The notes beneath the pieces are model-generated. The model saw nothing but the letters and a program-made list of their open reading frames with translations. It made no database searches and was not told where the DNA came from. A stretch of 64,000 nucleotides of DNA from the NCBI RefSeq assembly GCF_001280085.1, contig NZ_LGED01000232.1:124001-188000 (forward strand). Direction: 5' to 3'. Both the position numbers and the translations under genes were made by a program. This document shows, piece by piece, positions 26,092 to 35,135 of this stretch. The DNA comes from Saccharothrix sp. NRRL B-16348 (GTDB lineage: Bacteria > Actinomycetota > Actinomycetes > Mycobacteriales > Pseudonocardiaceae). Position 1 is the stretch's first letter. Every line of letters begins with the position of its first letter.

Positions 26092-27011
26092 CGCGCGTCA
26101 CCCGCCGCGTTGAACTCGACCGCGTCCCGGGTCAGGTCCATGTAGGCCTCTTCGAGGGACGCGCGGTGCGCCGACACCTCGGAGAACGGCACCGCGTCCT
26201 CCCCGAGCAGCGCCACCACCCGTTCACCGGACAGGCCGGTGACGGTGAGCGTGTCGGTCCCGGTGACGGCGACCGTCGCGCCCGCCCGCGCCAGCACCGT
26301 CATCGCCTGCGTGCGGGCGGTGGTGCGCAACGTGACCCGTTCACCGGACGCGGTCTCGATCAGCTCGGCCACACCGACGTCGGCGATGACCTTGCCCCGG
26401 CCCACGATCACCACGTGGTCGGCGGTGTCCTGCAGCTCGCTCATCAGGTGGCTGGACACCAGCACCGCCCGGCCCTCGGCCGCCAGCGACCGCAGGAAGC
26501 CGCGCATCCACCGGATGCCCTCGGGGTCCATGCCGTTCACCGGCTCGTCCAGCACGAGCACCGGCGGGTCGCCGAGCAGCGCCGCCGCGATGCCGAGCCG
26601 CTGCCGCATGCCCAACGAGTAGCCGCCCGCCTTGCGCCGGATCGCCGAGGTCAGGCCGACCCGTTCGGCGACCTCGTCCACCCGCCGCGCGCCGAGGCCC
26701 TGCGAGTGGGCCAGCCACAGCAGGTGGTTGCGGCCGGTGCGGCTCGGCTGGAGCGCTGACGCGTCCAGCAGCGACCCGACCTGCCGCAACGGGTGCCGCA
26801 GGCTCCGGTAGTGCCGGCCGCCGACCAGCGCGTGCCCCTCGTCGACCGAGTCGAGGCCCAGGATCACCCGCATCGTGGTGGACTTGCCCGCGCCGTTGGG
26901 GCCGACGAAGCCGGTGACCTTGCCGGGCGCGACGGTGAACGTCATCCCGTCCAGCGCCACGGTCGGCCCGTACCGCTTGCGCAGCCCGGAGACTTCGATG
27001 GTTGCTTCCAT
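26088..27011 (-). CDS. ABC exporter ATP-binding protein
   Basis: A 307-aa ATPase. Walker A is GPNGAGKSTT, signature YSLGMRQRLGIAAALL (SLGMR variant usual for this exporter class), Walker B VLVLDEPVNGMDP, and the switch His in VLVSSHLMSE. A C-terminal domain of about 90 residues follows. It is first of a three-gene operon (stop overlapping the next start), energising the two ABC-2 permeases. It is divergent from a kinase gene whose regulator may control it, the usual arrangement for drug-sensing BceAB- or LiaR-like systems in actinomycetes. Confidence 0.92.
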   Translation of the reverse strand: MEATIEVSGLRKRYGPTVALDGMTFTVAPGKVTGFVGPNGAGKSTTMRVILGLDSVDEGHALVGGRHYRSLRHPLRQVGSLLDASALQPSRTGRNHLLWLAHSQGLGARRVDEVAERVGLTSAIRRKAGGYSLGMRQRLGIAAALLGDPPVLVLDEPVNGMDPEGIRWMRGFLRSLAAEGRAVLVSSHLMSELQDTADHVVIVGRGKVIADVGVAELIETASGERVTLRTTARTQAMTVLARAGATVAVTGTDTLTVTGLSGERVVALLGEDAVPFSEVSAHRASLEEAYMDLTRDAVEFNAAGDAR

Positions 27012-27081
27012 GCCGGGAAGGCTAGGGAGCGCGGCCCGGTCCGGTCGTCACGCGGGAGAGCCGTCTCCGCCTCGCTGACGT

Positions 27082-27134
27082 GGGGGAGGCGCGTCCCCCG
27101 TGAGAGGGATTCCGGTGTCACCACCTGCGGTGAC
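27082..27134. promoter_or_regulatory. Inverted repeats between divergent ABC exporter and kinase genes
   Basis: Two palindromes occur in the 156-bp divergent gap: GGGGGA-6-TCCCCC at 27082-27099 and GTCACC-6-GGTGAC at 27117-27134. They are candidate binding sites for the NarL-type regulator encoded at 28307. Confidence 0.4.
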
Positions 27135-27167
27135 GCGTGGCGGCGGGTCGGCGACGACAATGATCCG

Positions 27168-28310
27168 GTGAGCGAAGAGGGGTGGGCGCGGCGGTTGGCC
27201 GACGGTCCGCACGTGCCGGTGGCCGCCGTGGTGCCGCTCGGCGCGGGCGCGGTGGGGGAGTCGGTGGCGCGGGCGGTGACCGGCGGCGCCGACCCGCAGC
27301 TCGTCCTGGTGCTCGGGTTGCTGGCCCTGGCGACCACCGCGCCGTCGGCGTTCCTGCGTGCGGCGCCCGCCGCGGTCGCGGTGTCGGCGGCGGGCGTGCT
27401 GTCGCTCGGGCTGTTCCACGGCCTCACGGCGGCGGGGCTCGGCGCGCAGCTCCTCGTGCTCTACCGGCTGGGACGGGTGGGCGGACAGGTCCTGGCGACG
27501 TGCCTGGCCGCGCCCTACCTGGTGCTGGCCCTCGTGCGCGACGCGGACACCGTGACGGTGTTGGCGGCGTCGTTGGGCTTGGCGGCGGCGTGGGTCGGGA
27601 TCGCCCGGTGGGCGCGCGGTGAGGCGCTGGTGCACCGGGCCGCCCGGCAGGCCGTGGCGGGGAGACTGCTGGAGCACACCGCGCGGGGCGAACGGGCCCG
27701 GATCGCACGCGAGCTGCACGACGTCGTGGCGCACCACATCTCGATGATCGCGGTGCAGGCGGAGACGGCCCGGCTGACCACGCCCGGCATGCCCGCGGCC
27801 GGCGCGCAGCGGCTGTCGGAGATCGGCGACACCGCGCGGGCCGGGCTGACCGAGATGCGGCGGCTGCTCGGCGTGCTGCGGGAGGACGCGCCGGAGGAGG
27901 TCGCGGACCGGCGCCCGCAGCCCGGGTTGCAGCAGCTCAACGAGCTGCTGGACGACGTGCGCGACACGTCCGGCGCGGGCGCGCGGCTCATCGTCTCCGG
28001 CACACCCGCCGCGCTGGACCCCGGCGTGGAGCTGGCCGCGTACCGGATCGTCCAGGAAGCCCTCACCAACGCGCGGCGGCACGCGCCCGGCGCGGCGGTC
28101 GACGTGGAGCTGCACTACACCGAGGAGGCGTTGCGCTTGCGCATCAGGGACAACGGGCCCGGCCCGCGCGCCGCGGCGCCGTCCGGCGGGCACGGGTTGA
28201 CCGGCATGAGGGAACGGGCGGCGGCCGTCGGCGGTCGGCTGCACACGGGCACCACGGCCGTGGGCGGTTTCCTGGTCGAGGCCAGCCTCCCGGCGGGGGC
28301 GGCCGGGTGA
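27168..28310 (+). CDS. Sensor histidine kinase, DesK/NarL type
   Basis: A 380-aa kinase from GTG 27168. Several membrane helices in the first 140 residues are followed by RIARELHDVVAHHISMIAVQ (phospho-acceptor His), N-box QEALTNARRHAPGAA and G-box GGHGLTGMRERAAAVGG. It overlaps the regulator gene by GTGA. Divergent from an ABC-2 exporter, so a role in sensing cell-envelope stress or an exported compound is plausible. Confidence 0.9.
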   Translation: MSEEGWARRLADGPHVPVAAVVPLGAGAVGESVARAVTGGADPQLVLVLGLLALATTAPSAFLRAAPAAVAVSAAGVLSLGLFHGLTAAGLGAQLLVLYRLGRVGGQVLATCLAAPYLVLALVRDADTVTVLAASLGLAAAWVGIARWARGEALVHRAARQAVAGRLLEHTARGERARIARELHDVVAHHISMIAVQAETARLTTPGMPAAGAQRLSEIGDTARAGLTEMRRLLGVLREDAPEEVADRRPQPGLQQLNELLDDVRDTSGAGARLIVSGTPAALDPGVELAAYRIVQEALTNARRHAPGAAVDVELHYTEEALRLRIRDNGPGPRAAAPSGGHGLTGMRERAAAVGGRLHTGTTAVGGFLVEASLPAGAAG

Positions 28311-28966
28311 GCGCCGTCCGGATCGTGGTCGCCGACGACCACCAGGTGATCCGCACCGGGTACGCCGCGCTGCTCGACACGCAGCCGGACTTCACCGTCG
28401 TCGGCACGGCGTCCGACGGCGGCGAGGCGGTGCGGCTCTGCGGCGAGCTGTCACCCGACGTGGTGCTGATGGACGTGCGGATGCCGGGCGTGGACGGCAT
28501 CGAGGCCACGCGCCGGCTCGCGGACGGGCCGCGGGTGCTGATCCTCACCACGTTCGACCTGGACGAGTACGTCTACGACGCGTTGCGCGCGGGCGCCAGC
28601 GGCTTCCTGCTCAAGGACGTGACGGCGGAGCAGCTGTTCGACGCGGTGCGGGTCGTCGCGGCCGGTGAGGCGTTGCTGGCGCCGACCGTCACCCGCCGCC
28701 TGATCAGCGAGTTCACCCGCCTGCGGCCCGAGCCGGCCACGCCCGCGTCCGCCCTGTCGACCTTGACGCCGCGCGAGACGCAGGTGTTGCGGCTGATCGC
28801 GGAGGGCCTGTCGAACACGGAGGTGGCGGCGCGGCTGGTGGTCACCGAGGAGACGGTGAAGACGCACGTGAGCCGGGTGCTGAACAAGCTGGGCCTGCGC
28901 GACCGCACCCAGGCGGTGGTCGCGGCCTACGAGTCGGGCCTGGTCGTGCCCCGCTTCCGCGCATAG
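28307..28966 (+). CDS. Response regulator, NarL/FixJ family
   Basis: A 219-aa regulator with receiver motifs VADDHQVIRTG, phospho-acceptor in VLMDVRMPGVDG, LTTFDLDEYVYDAL and LLKDVTAEQL. A LuxR domain follows (LTPRETQVLRLIAEGLSNTEV, TVKTHVSRVLNKLGL). It starts at a GTG overlapping the kinase stop. Probable targets are the divergent ABC exporter operon and its own promoter. Confidence 0.93.
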   Translation: MSAVRIVVADDHQVIRTGYAALLDTQPDFTVVGTASDGGEAVRLCGELSPDVVLMDVRMPGVDGIEATRRLADGPRVLILTTFDLDEYVYDALRAGASGFLLKDVTAEQLFDAVRVVAAGEALLAPTVTRRLISEFTRLRPEPATPASALSTLTPRETQVLRLIAEGLSNTEVAARLVVTEETVKTHVSRVLNKLGLRDRTQAVVAAYESGLVVPRFRA

Positions 28967-28975
28967 GACGCCGTG

Positions 28976-28993
28976 CCTGAAGTCCGCTTCAGG
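28976..28993. terminator. Hairpin after response regulator gene
   Basis: CCTGAAG-TCCG-CTTCAGG is a perfect 7-bp stem with a 4-base loop starting 9 bp after the regulator stop. Two further TTCAGG copies follow within 20 bp. Confidence 0.5.
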
Positions 28994-29100
28994 TTCATTC
29001 AGGCTGGGTTCAGGACCCGTGTCCCATAGTGGGTGCCGACGGATCCGGTGGGATCCGGGTCGGTCGCCAGGGGGTCCACGGGGGGGGGTGGCGACCGGCG

Positions 29101-29136
29101 TGCCCCGGGTGCGTCCCCCAACGCGCACCCGGGGCA
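29101..29136. terminator. Strong terminator hairpin
   Basis: TGCCCCGGGTGCG at 29101-29113 pairs perfectly with CGCACCCGGGGCA at 29124-29136. It lies 14 bp past the stop of the minus-strand lyase-like gene and would end that transcript. Confidence 0.75.
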
Positions 29137-29149
29137 GGCGGCCGGTCGA

Positions 29150-31849
29150 TCAGCGGTCCACCCGGTCCGGCGGCAGCTTGTCGCCCACCAGGGCCAGGTT
29201 CTGGATCGCGGCGAGCCCGTACTGGGCGGAGGCGTTGGTCGACACGAACACCGCCTCGTCCACCGGGCGCAGCGCGTTCGGCCCCTCGACCCTGGTCGAG
29301 CGCCACGGCAGCCCCGGCCCGTACCCGTCCTGGCCCGCGAAGAACTCGTTCCACGCCCGCTGCGCCAACGCGTCGTCCCCGGTCCGCGCCGCCGCGTAGG
29401 CCGTGAGCCGGGAGTGCATCTGGCGGAAGCCGATGCTCCACGAGCCGCCGACCTCGGCCTGCTGCTCCTCCCTCGTCGCGCCGTACAGCCGGCAGTACTG
29501 CAGCCACGCCTCCTCGAACGCGGGCTGACCGAGGACGTCGATCAGCTCGCTGCAGATCTCCGCCAACCCGAACACCGCCGACAGGTGCGACACGCTCACC
29601 TGCACCCGGTCGGTGGCGAACCGGCCCGTCTCCAGGTTGTAGAGCGCCTCGCCGGTGACGAAGCCGTTCTTCAACGCCCCGATGTCCGCCACGGTGCCCA
29701 GCAGCTTCTGCCGCGCCACCGGGTCGCCGCCGCGTTCCCACTCGGTCAGCCACGCCGCCGCCAACGCGCCCCAGTCCGTGCCGAGGCCGACCGCCAGCGC
29801 CTTCGGGTCGGGCGTGTACGGCTCGGTGCGGATCTTGCGCAGCGGGTCGAGCGCGACGAACGTGCGGTCCGCGTCCACCAGCTCGCGCAGCAGGTCGCCG
29901 ACCCGTTCGTCGGCGGTGAGGAAGTAGTGGAACCGCCGGTTCGCCGCCGTGCTGATGCGCAGCTGCTTGGCGCTGCACCCCCAGTGCAGCACGTTGTGCC
30001 GCGTGCCCAGGTCTTTCCACTGGCCGAGGTGGTAGACGTCGACCTCGCCGGTGTGCCGCGTCATCGCCTCGGCCATCCGGAACACGTCGGCCCGCCCGCT
30101 GCGCAGGTAGGCGTACCAGAGCCACAGGTCCGTCGACAGCTCCGAGTTGTCCCACGCGTAACCGCCGACGTCGTAACGCCACTGGTGCCGGTCGGAGTCG
30201 TAGGTGTGCATCACGTCGCCGTAGTTCCAGAACCCGTACCAGCGGCGCTGCTCCACCTGGTCGCGGTGGTAGTCGAAGAGGAAGTCCAGCCGGTCCTCGA
30301 TCGCCGCGCGCGCCGGCGTCGAGCGGTCCACCAACGACCAGTCGCCGAACACGCCCGCCGCGAGCAGGTGCCGCGGTGGCGCGACGAGCAGCGGCGGCGT
30401 CTGCACGGCCTGCGCCATCGCGGCCAGGCTCGCGTCGTCCGGCGTGGCGCCGAGCGCCCACAACGTCAGCTCGCTGGTGCGCGCCACGCCGTACGCCGTG
30501 CCGAAACCCGGCTCGTAGTCCTCGTAGGTGATCTGGAGGCCCTCCAACTGCTCCGGGAACGTGTCCATGCCCAGGCCGTCGTGGTAGAACCGCAGGTCCA
30601 TGGGCCGCGCGTCGGGCGACCACAGCCACACCGTCACCTCGGCCTCGTCACCGGCCGCGCCGCGCACGTCGAGCTGCGTCGGGTGCAGCTGCCAGAAGTT
30701 CCGCAGCCCGAACGCCAGGCCGCCGCTCGCGCCGCCGACGTAGCCGAAACCGGGCGCCCTCCGTCCCGCGTCCACGTCCACCCACGTGTGGCCGGGCTTG
30801 GTGCGCTTGCGAATCGCGAAACCGTCCGCGGTGAGCTGGCTGAGGCTGTAGTCGCCCCACGCCGGGATCAGGTGCAGCCGGCTGCTGACCCGGGTGTCCC
30901 AAGTGGACACCGGCGGCAGCTTCTTCCCCGCCACCTGGGCACTGCGCACCGCCGCGCCGGGATCACGGCGCAGACCGGTGATGCCGCGCACGGCTTCGCG
31001 CAGCAACCCGCCCTCCTCGCCGCCGAACCGGATGTGCCGGTCGTACAGCTCGTCCCGCAGCGGCACCTGGAACCGGATGCCGAGGCCGCGCAGGTAGTCG
31101 TCCTCCGTGCCGTCCCACACGAACGTGTGCGTCATCTTGATGCTGTCCGTGCCGGCGAAGAAGTAGAACCGCACGGTGAACGGCAGCCACTCGCGCCGCT
31201 TCGCCTGGTGCACGCCGTCGATCCGCAGCACGGCCCGCACCGGACCGCTCTGCTCCACGATGACGTTCCGGACGGCGCTGACGAACTTCTCCCGCTTCGC
31301 GCCGCCGGTGTCCTCGTCCTCGTCGTGGTCCTGGCGCAGGCACACCAGGTGCCCGCGCCGCACCACCGGCTGACCGCCGCGCACGATCCGGTCGATCAGG
31401 TCCGCGCCGCTCTTGCGCACGGTCACCTCGATCACGCCGGTGCGCACGATGACGTGCTCCGGCTTGTCCTCCACCGTGACCGCCTGCGCCGGCGCCTTCG
31501 CCGGACCCGGTTCCAGGCGGTAGCCGTCGGCGGCGGTGGGTCCGCTGATCGCGTGCGCGCTCCACTTCAGCGAGCCGTCCGGCCACACACCGGTGACCCA
31601 GGACTGCACCGGCACATGCTCGCCGGTGGCCGTGACCAGCGAGAACGCCTGGTCCTTGGCGAACGCGCCGCGCGGCCACGGCACACCCCACGTGGTGCCC
31701 GCGTGGGTGGCGGGCGCACCGCCTTCGAGCCACGCGAGCGTGGCCTGGCGCGGTGGTTCGGCCGCGGCCTGGGCGTGGCCCGCGCCGAACGGGAGCGCGT
31801 AGGCCGCGGCCACCCCGCCCAGGAACGTACGACGGTTCACCTTTGCCAT
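29150..31849 (-). CDS. Tat-exported exo-rhamnogalacturonan lyase family protein
   Basis: An 899-aa protein. I start at ATG 31849, six bases after GGAGG; a GTG one codon upstream overlaps the GH2 stop. The Tat signal is NRRTFLGG followed by a hydrophobic stretch ending near AGHAQAAA. The mature protein resembles the PcRGLX/YetA-like exo-rhamnogalacturonan lyase group: N-terminal beta domain (TWGVPWPRGAF), a middle region with RFYFFAGTDSIKMTHTF, and a C-terminal alpha/alpha toroid with WYGFWNYGDVMHTYDSDRHQ and HWGCSAKQLRIST. It probably releases unsaturated units from the rhamnogalacturonan backbone, working outside with the GH2 enzyme of the same operon. Confidence 0.82.
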   Translation of the reverse strand: MAKVNRRTFLGGVAAAYALPFGAGHAQAAAEPPRQATLAWLEGGAPATHAGTTWGVPWPRGAFAKDQAFSLVTATGEHVPVQSWVTGVWPDGSLKWSAHAISGPTAADGYRLEPGPAKAPAQAVTVEDKPEHVIVRTGVIEVTVRKSGADLIDRIVRGGQPVVRRGHLVCLRQDHDEDEDTGGAKREKFVSAVRNVIVEQSGPVRAVLRIDGVHQAKRREWLPFTVRFYFFAGTDSIKMTHTFVWDGTEDDYLRGLGIRFQVPLRDELYDRHIRFGGEEGGLLREAVRGITGLRRDPGAAVRSAQVAGKKLPPVSTWDTRVSSRLHLIPAWGDYSLSQLTADGFAIRKRTKPGHTWVDVDAGRRAPGFGYVGGASGGLAFGLRNFWQLHPTQLDVRGAAGDEAEVTVWLWSPDARPMDLRFYHDGLGMDTFPEQLEGLQITYEDYEPGFGTAYGVARTSELTLWALGATPDDASLAAMAQAVQTPPLLVAPPRHLLAAGVFGDWSLVDRSTPARAAIEDRLDFLFDYHRDQVEQRRWYGFWNYGDVMHTYDSDRHQWRYDVGGYAWDNSELSTDLWLWYAYLRSGRADVFRMAEAMTRHTGEVDVYHLGQWKDLGTRHNVLHWGCSAKQLRISTAANRRFHYFLTADERVGDLLRELVDADRTFVALDPLRKIRTEPYTPDPKALAVGLGTDWGALAAAWLTEWERGGDPVARQKLLGTVADIGALKNGFVTGEALYNLETGRFATDRVQVSVSHLSAVFGLAEICSELIDVLGQPAFEEAWLQYCRLYGATREEQQAEVGGSWSIGFRQMHSRLTAYAAARTGDDALAQRAWNEFFAGQDGYGPGLPWRSTRVEGPNALRPVDEAVFVSTNASAQYGLAAIQNLALVGDKLPPDRVDR

Positions 31850-34800
31850 CACGGGCCTCCGACCACCTGGAGCTCATCGATGCCGAGGAAGCCGGTCGAC
31901 GTGCCCGGCGCCCGGCTGGTCATGGTGATCCGGACCCGCGTCGTGGTCACCGGATCGAACGTGATGCCGCTCGGGCCGCCCGCGGCGGTCGCCCAGTCCA
32001 CCCGGACGTTCGACGCCGGCACCCACGCGGCGCCGTCCCAGTACGCCACCCGGACCGAGGCGGGCAGCTGGTGCGCGCCGTCCACGGTGAAGTGCGACGT
32101 CACCCCGCGGACCTCCCGAGCCTGCGGCCACGCCACCGACACCCAGTCGCTCGCGTGCGCCGACGACACCGCGGGCAGCACCTGGGTCGCCTGCTTGGCG
32201 TACGAGTTCGACCACCGCGTGGTCAGGTCGCCGTCCACCATGGCCGCCGGCAGCGTGGTGGCTCGGCCGCTGTAGCTCGCGTCGACCGCCGGGCCGTCCG
32301 GGAGCGGCGGCGCCGACCCGACCGGCGTCAACCCACCCGGTCCCCGGTCGCCCCGCCGGACGGCGAGCACGGACGCGTGGCCGGACCGCAGGCCCGGCGC
32401 AGTCGCCTTGATCGTGACGGGGCCGCCGCGCGAATCCGACTGCACGATCGCCAGCACCTTGCCGTGGAACGCGGTCATGCCGTCCGCCTTGTACGGCTCC
32501 ACGCTCTCCGGACGCCCGTTGTCGACGCCGACGAGCTTGCCACCGGTGACGGAGAACGTGACGTGGTCCGCCGCGCCCGGCACCACCACGCCGTTCCGGT
32601 CGACCACGTCGGCGGTGACGTAGGTGAGCGACCTGCCGTCCGCCGTCACGGTCTCGCGGTCCGGCGTCAGCTCCACCGCGGCCGCCGCACCGGCTGTGCG
32701 CACCGCGTCCCGTGCGACCTCGCGACCGTCCTTGCGCGCCACGGCGACCAGCTCACCCGGCTGGAACGGCACGGTCCACGTGAGGTGCAGCTTGCCCGCG
32801 CTGCCGTTCGGGCTGGTGTAGCTGCCCGGGAACGGCCCGGTGGTCACGTTCTTGTCGTCGTTGGACGGCTCGGTCGTCTCCAGGTATTCCTTGCCGTACG
32901 TGGTCTTCTTGCGGTCGAACTTCCGCACCCCGAGCGACGTCCCGTTGAGGAACAGCTCGACCGTGTCCACGTTCGCGTAAGCCCACACCTGCACCGGCTC
33001 GCCCACCTCGTGGTCGGTCCAGTCCATCGGCACGACGTGCACCATCGGGTCGGTCGTCCACTGGCTCTTGAACAGGTAGTAGAGGTCCTTGGGGAACCCG
33101 GCCGTGTCCATCGCGCCGAAGTGCGAGGTGCGCACCGGGAACACCCCGTCGTACGGGGTCGGCTCGCCGATGTAGTCCATGCCCGCCCACAGGAACTGGC
33201 CGAGGAAGAACTTGCGGTCCCGGTCCTTCTTCAACCCGTACTCGCCGCTCAACGTCCAGGACGCCATGTTGTTGTCGTAGGACGAGACCTCGCGCTTGCC
33301 GGGCGTGTGGTTCTCACCGGTGTTGACCAGCGACGGGTCCTGGTACGAGCCGCGCGTGGAAGTCGAGGACGACGACTCCGACTCGAAGATGAACTTGTCC
33401 GGGTACTTGGCGTGCAACGCGTCCACCGCGCCTGCGGTGTTGTAGTTCAGGCCCAGGCCGTCCAGCGCGTTCAGGATCTGGTCCGGGCCGGAGCCCGTGG
33501 CCGGCACGCGGCGGTAGGCGTCCGAGCCGAACACGATCGGCCGGCTGGTGTCGATCGAGCGGATGTCGGCGGCCAGGCGCTTGGCGGTGTCCGGTCCGAA
33601 CGGGACGTTCCAGAAGTCCGGGATCTCGTTGCCCACCGACCACAGCACGACGGCGGGGGAGTTCTTCGCCGCGTGCACCATCTCCTTGATGTCCGCGGTG
33701 CTGTTGGCGTCGAAGAACCGGCCGTAGTCGTAGGCGATCTTGGGCCGCCGCCAGGTGTCGAACGCCTCGACCATCATCACGATGCCCAGCTCCTCGCACA
33801 GCTCGACCTGTTCGGGTGACGGCGGGTTGTGCGAGGTGCGGAAGGCGTTGACCCCCATGCCCTTCATCAGCTTCAGCTGCCGGGCCAGGGCGTCGCGGTG
33901 CACCGCGGAACCGAGCGCGCCCTGGTCGTGGTGCAGGTCGACGCCCTGGATCTTGTGGTACTCGCCGTTGACGAAGAAGCCCTCGTTCGCGTCGAACCGG
34001 ACCCAGCGGAAGCCGAACCGGGTGCTGGTGGCGTCCACGCGCCTGCCCGCGACCGTCACCTCGGTCTCCAGCGTGTAGAGGTGCGGGTGCGCCATCGACC
34101 ACAGCTTCGGCGCGGGCACGCGGATGTCGGACTCGACGGTCGTGCCTGTTGCGACCCGGTGCCGTGCGACTACGCGTCCGTTGGGGTCCTTGATGCGGTA
34201 CTGCACGGCGATGTCCTCGGCTCCGCGGCCGTTGACCACGTCGGTGCGGACGTGCGCGGTGGCGTAGCCGGATTCGACTTCGCGTTCGACGTCCGGGGTG
34301 GTCACGAACGTGCCGTGGCGGGCGACGTGCACCCGGTCGGTGACGACGAGGTCGACGTGCCGGTTGATGCCGCTGCCGGAGTACCAGCGGCTGCTCGGCA
34401 GCTTGTTGCGCACCTTCACCGCGACCACGTTCGGCGTCCGGCCGTCCCGGTGCGCCGCCGTGAGGTCGACCGCGAAACCCGTGTAGCCGTACGGGTGCGC
34501 GGTGACCAGCGTGCCGTTGAGGTAGACCTCGGAGTCCATGTAGACGCCGTCGAACTCCAGCGAGACGTCCTGGCCGGCGGTCGAGCGCGGCAGCGTGAAC
34601 GTCTTGCGGTACCAGCCGAGGCCGCCGGGGAAGTAGCCCGTGCCGCTGCCCGCCGCCGGCGTCATCGGCTGCTCGATCGACCAGTCGTGCGGCAGGTTCA
34701 GCGTCCGCCACGACGAGTCGTCGAAGCCGGGCTCGTCCGCGTCGGCGTACGCCGGGTCGTCGTCACCTGAGGTGTTGGCCAGCGCGAACTTCCACGACCC

Positions 34801-34926
34801 GTCGAAGCTCTCGCTGCGGACGGTGTGCCCGCCCATCTGATCCGCCGCGGCGGGGCTCGGCGCCAGGCCCGACCCGACGAGGAGCGCGACGACCGCCGCT
34901 ACGAGCACACGCCTGTGTCTGTCCAC
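31849..34926 (-). CDS. Secreted GH2 glycosidase (beta-galactosidase type) with C-terminal F5/8 domain
   Basis: A 1025-aa protein with a signal peptide (VLVAAVVALLVGSGLAPSPAAA). The order is a sugar-binding jelly roll (SWRTLNLPHDWSIEQP, GGLGWYRKTF, VYMDSEVYLNG), an Ig-like domain, and the TIM barrel. The barrel shows GVDLHHDQGALGSAVHRDAL, NAFRTSHNPPSPEQVELCEELG and the acid/base Glu in VLWSVGNEIPD; the nucleophile is likely in FIFESESSS. Ig-like domains and a discoidin-type domain at about 900-1025 follow. Probable substrate is galactan or galactosyl side chains of pectin. First gene of a two-gene operon, with a perfect LacI-type operator about 114 bp upstream. Confidence 0.9.
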   Translation of the reverse strand: MDRHRRVLVAAVVALLVGSGLAPSPAAADQMGGHTVRSESFDGSWKFALANTSGDDDPAYADADEPGFDDSSWRTLNLPHDWSIEQPMTPAAGSGTGYFPGGLGWYRKTFTLPRSTAGQDVSLEFDGVYMDSEVYLNGTLVTAHPYGYTGFAVDLTAAHRDGRTPNVVAVKVRNKLPSSRWYSGSGINRHVDLVVTDRVHVARHGTFVTTPDVEREVESGYATAHVRTDVVNGRGAEDIAVQYRIKDPNGRVVARHRVATGTTVESDIRVPAPKLWSMAHPHLYTLETEVTVAGRRVDATSTRFGFRWVRFDANEGFFVNGEYHKIQGVDLHHDQGALGSAVHRDALARQLKLMKGMGVNAFRTSHNPPSPEQVELCEELGIVMMVEAFDTWRRPKIAYDYGRFFDANSTADIKEMVHAAKNSPAVVLWSVGNEIPDFWNVPFGPDTAKRLAADIRSIDTSRPIVFGSDAYRRVPATGSGPDQILNALDGLGLNYNTAGAVDALHAKYPDKFIFESESSSSTSTRGSYQDPSLVNTGENHTPGKREVSSYDNNMASWTLSGEYGLKKDRDRKFFLGQFLWAGMDYIGEPTPYDGVFPVRTSHFGAMDTAGFPKDLYYLFKSQWTTDPMVHVVPMDWTDHEVGEPVQVWAYANVDTVELFLNGTSLGVRKFDRKKTTYGKEYLETTEPSNDDKNVTTGPFPGSYTSPNGSAGKLHLTWTVPFQPGELVAVARKDGREVARDAVRTAGAAAAVELTPDRETVTADGRSLTYVTADVVDRNGVVVPGAADHVTFSVTGGKLVGVDNGRPESVEPYKADGMTAFHGKVLAIVQSDSRGGPVTIKATAPGLRSGHASVLAVRRGDRGPGGLTPVGSAPPLPDGPAVDASYSGRATTLPAAMVDGDLTTRWSNSYAKQATQVLPAVSSAHASDWVSVAWPQAREVRGVTSHFTVDGAHQLPASVRVAYWDGAAWVPASNVRVDWATAAGGPSGITFDPVTTTRVRITMTSRAPGTSTGFLGIDELQVVGGP

Positions 34927-35039
34927 CTGGACCCCGGTTCTACGCGTCGTTAATCAACAACACCGATCAGAGAACTTCGCAGAGCGACAGGACGACACAG
35001 GATGCTGCCGCCGGGGGAGGCGGGGTGTCAAGCCTTCGG

Positions 35040-35051
35040 GAAAGCGCTTTC
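35040..35051. promoter_or_regulatory. LacI-type operator upstream of the GH2 gene
   Basis: GAAAGCGCTTTC is a perfect 12-bp palindrome with the central CG/GC step of LacI-family operators. It lies 114 bp upstream of the GH2 start, probably in the promoter. Its arms differ from the TTGCAGCGC operators around the local LacI gene. Confidence 0.6.
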
Positions 35052-35059
35052 TTCACACG

Positions 35060-35135
35060 CGCGAGAGTCCTACGTTCGCGTCGCGCGTGTCCTACGTTCA
35101 GAACGCGCGTGTCCTACGTTCGGAACAGGTGAGTT
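35060..35135. repeat. Dispersed repeat element, copy A
   Basis: Three spaced copies of a motif related to CGAGAGTCCTACGTTC lie at 35060-35075, 35083-35097 and 35105-35119, followed by GTTGAACGTTCAGGA. The last copy runs into the LacI gene and supplies its TAG stop. The same motif set occurs in a symmetric version at 41296-41445. Confidence 0.75.

Noticed and set aside
28987..29013. TTCAGG direct repeats resembling a PHO-box
   Set aside because: Spacing and sequence do not fit the 11-bp GTTCACC-type repeat well, and they lie between convergent gene ends, not at a promoter.
29077..29089. A run of G residues before the lyase terminator
   Set aside because: No coding frame crosses it, so phase variation by slippage has no target here.
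29033..32275. A 1080-codon open frame on the + strand opposite the lyase-like and GH2 genes
   Set aside because: It has no recognisable domain, and the minus-strand frames carry complete families with Tat and catalytic motifs.
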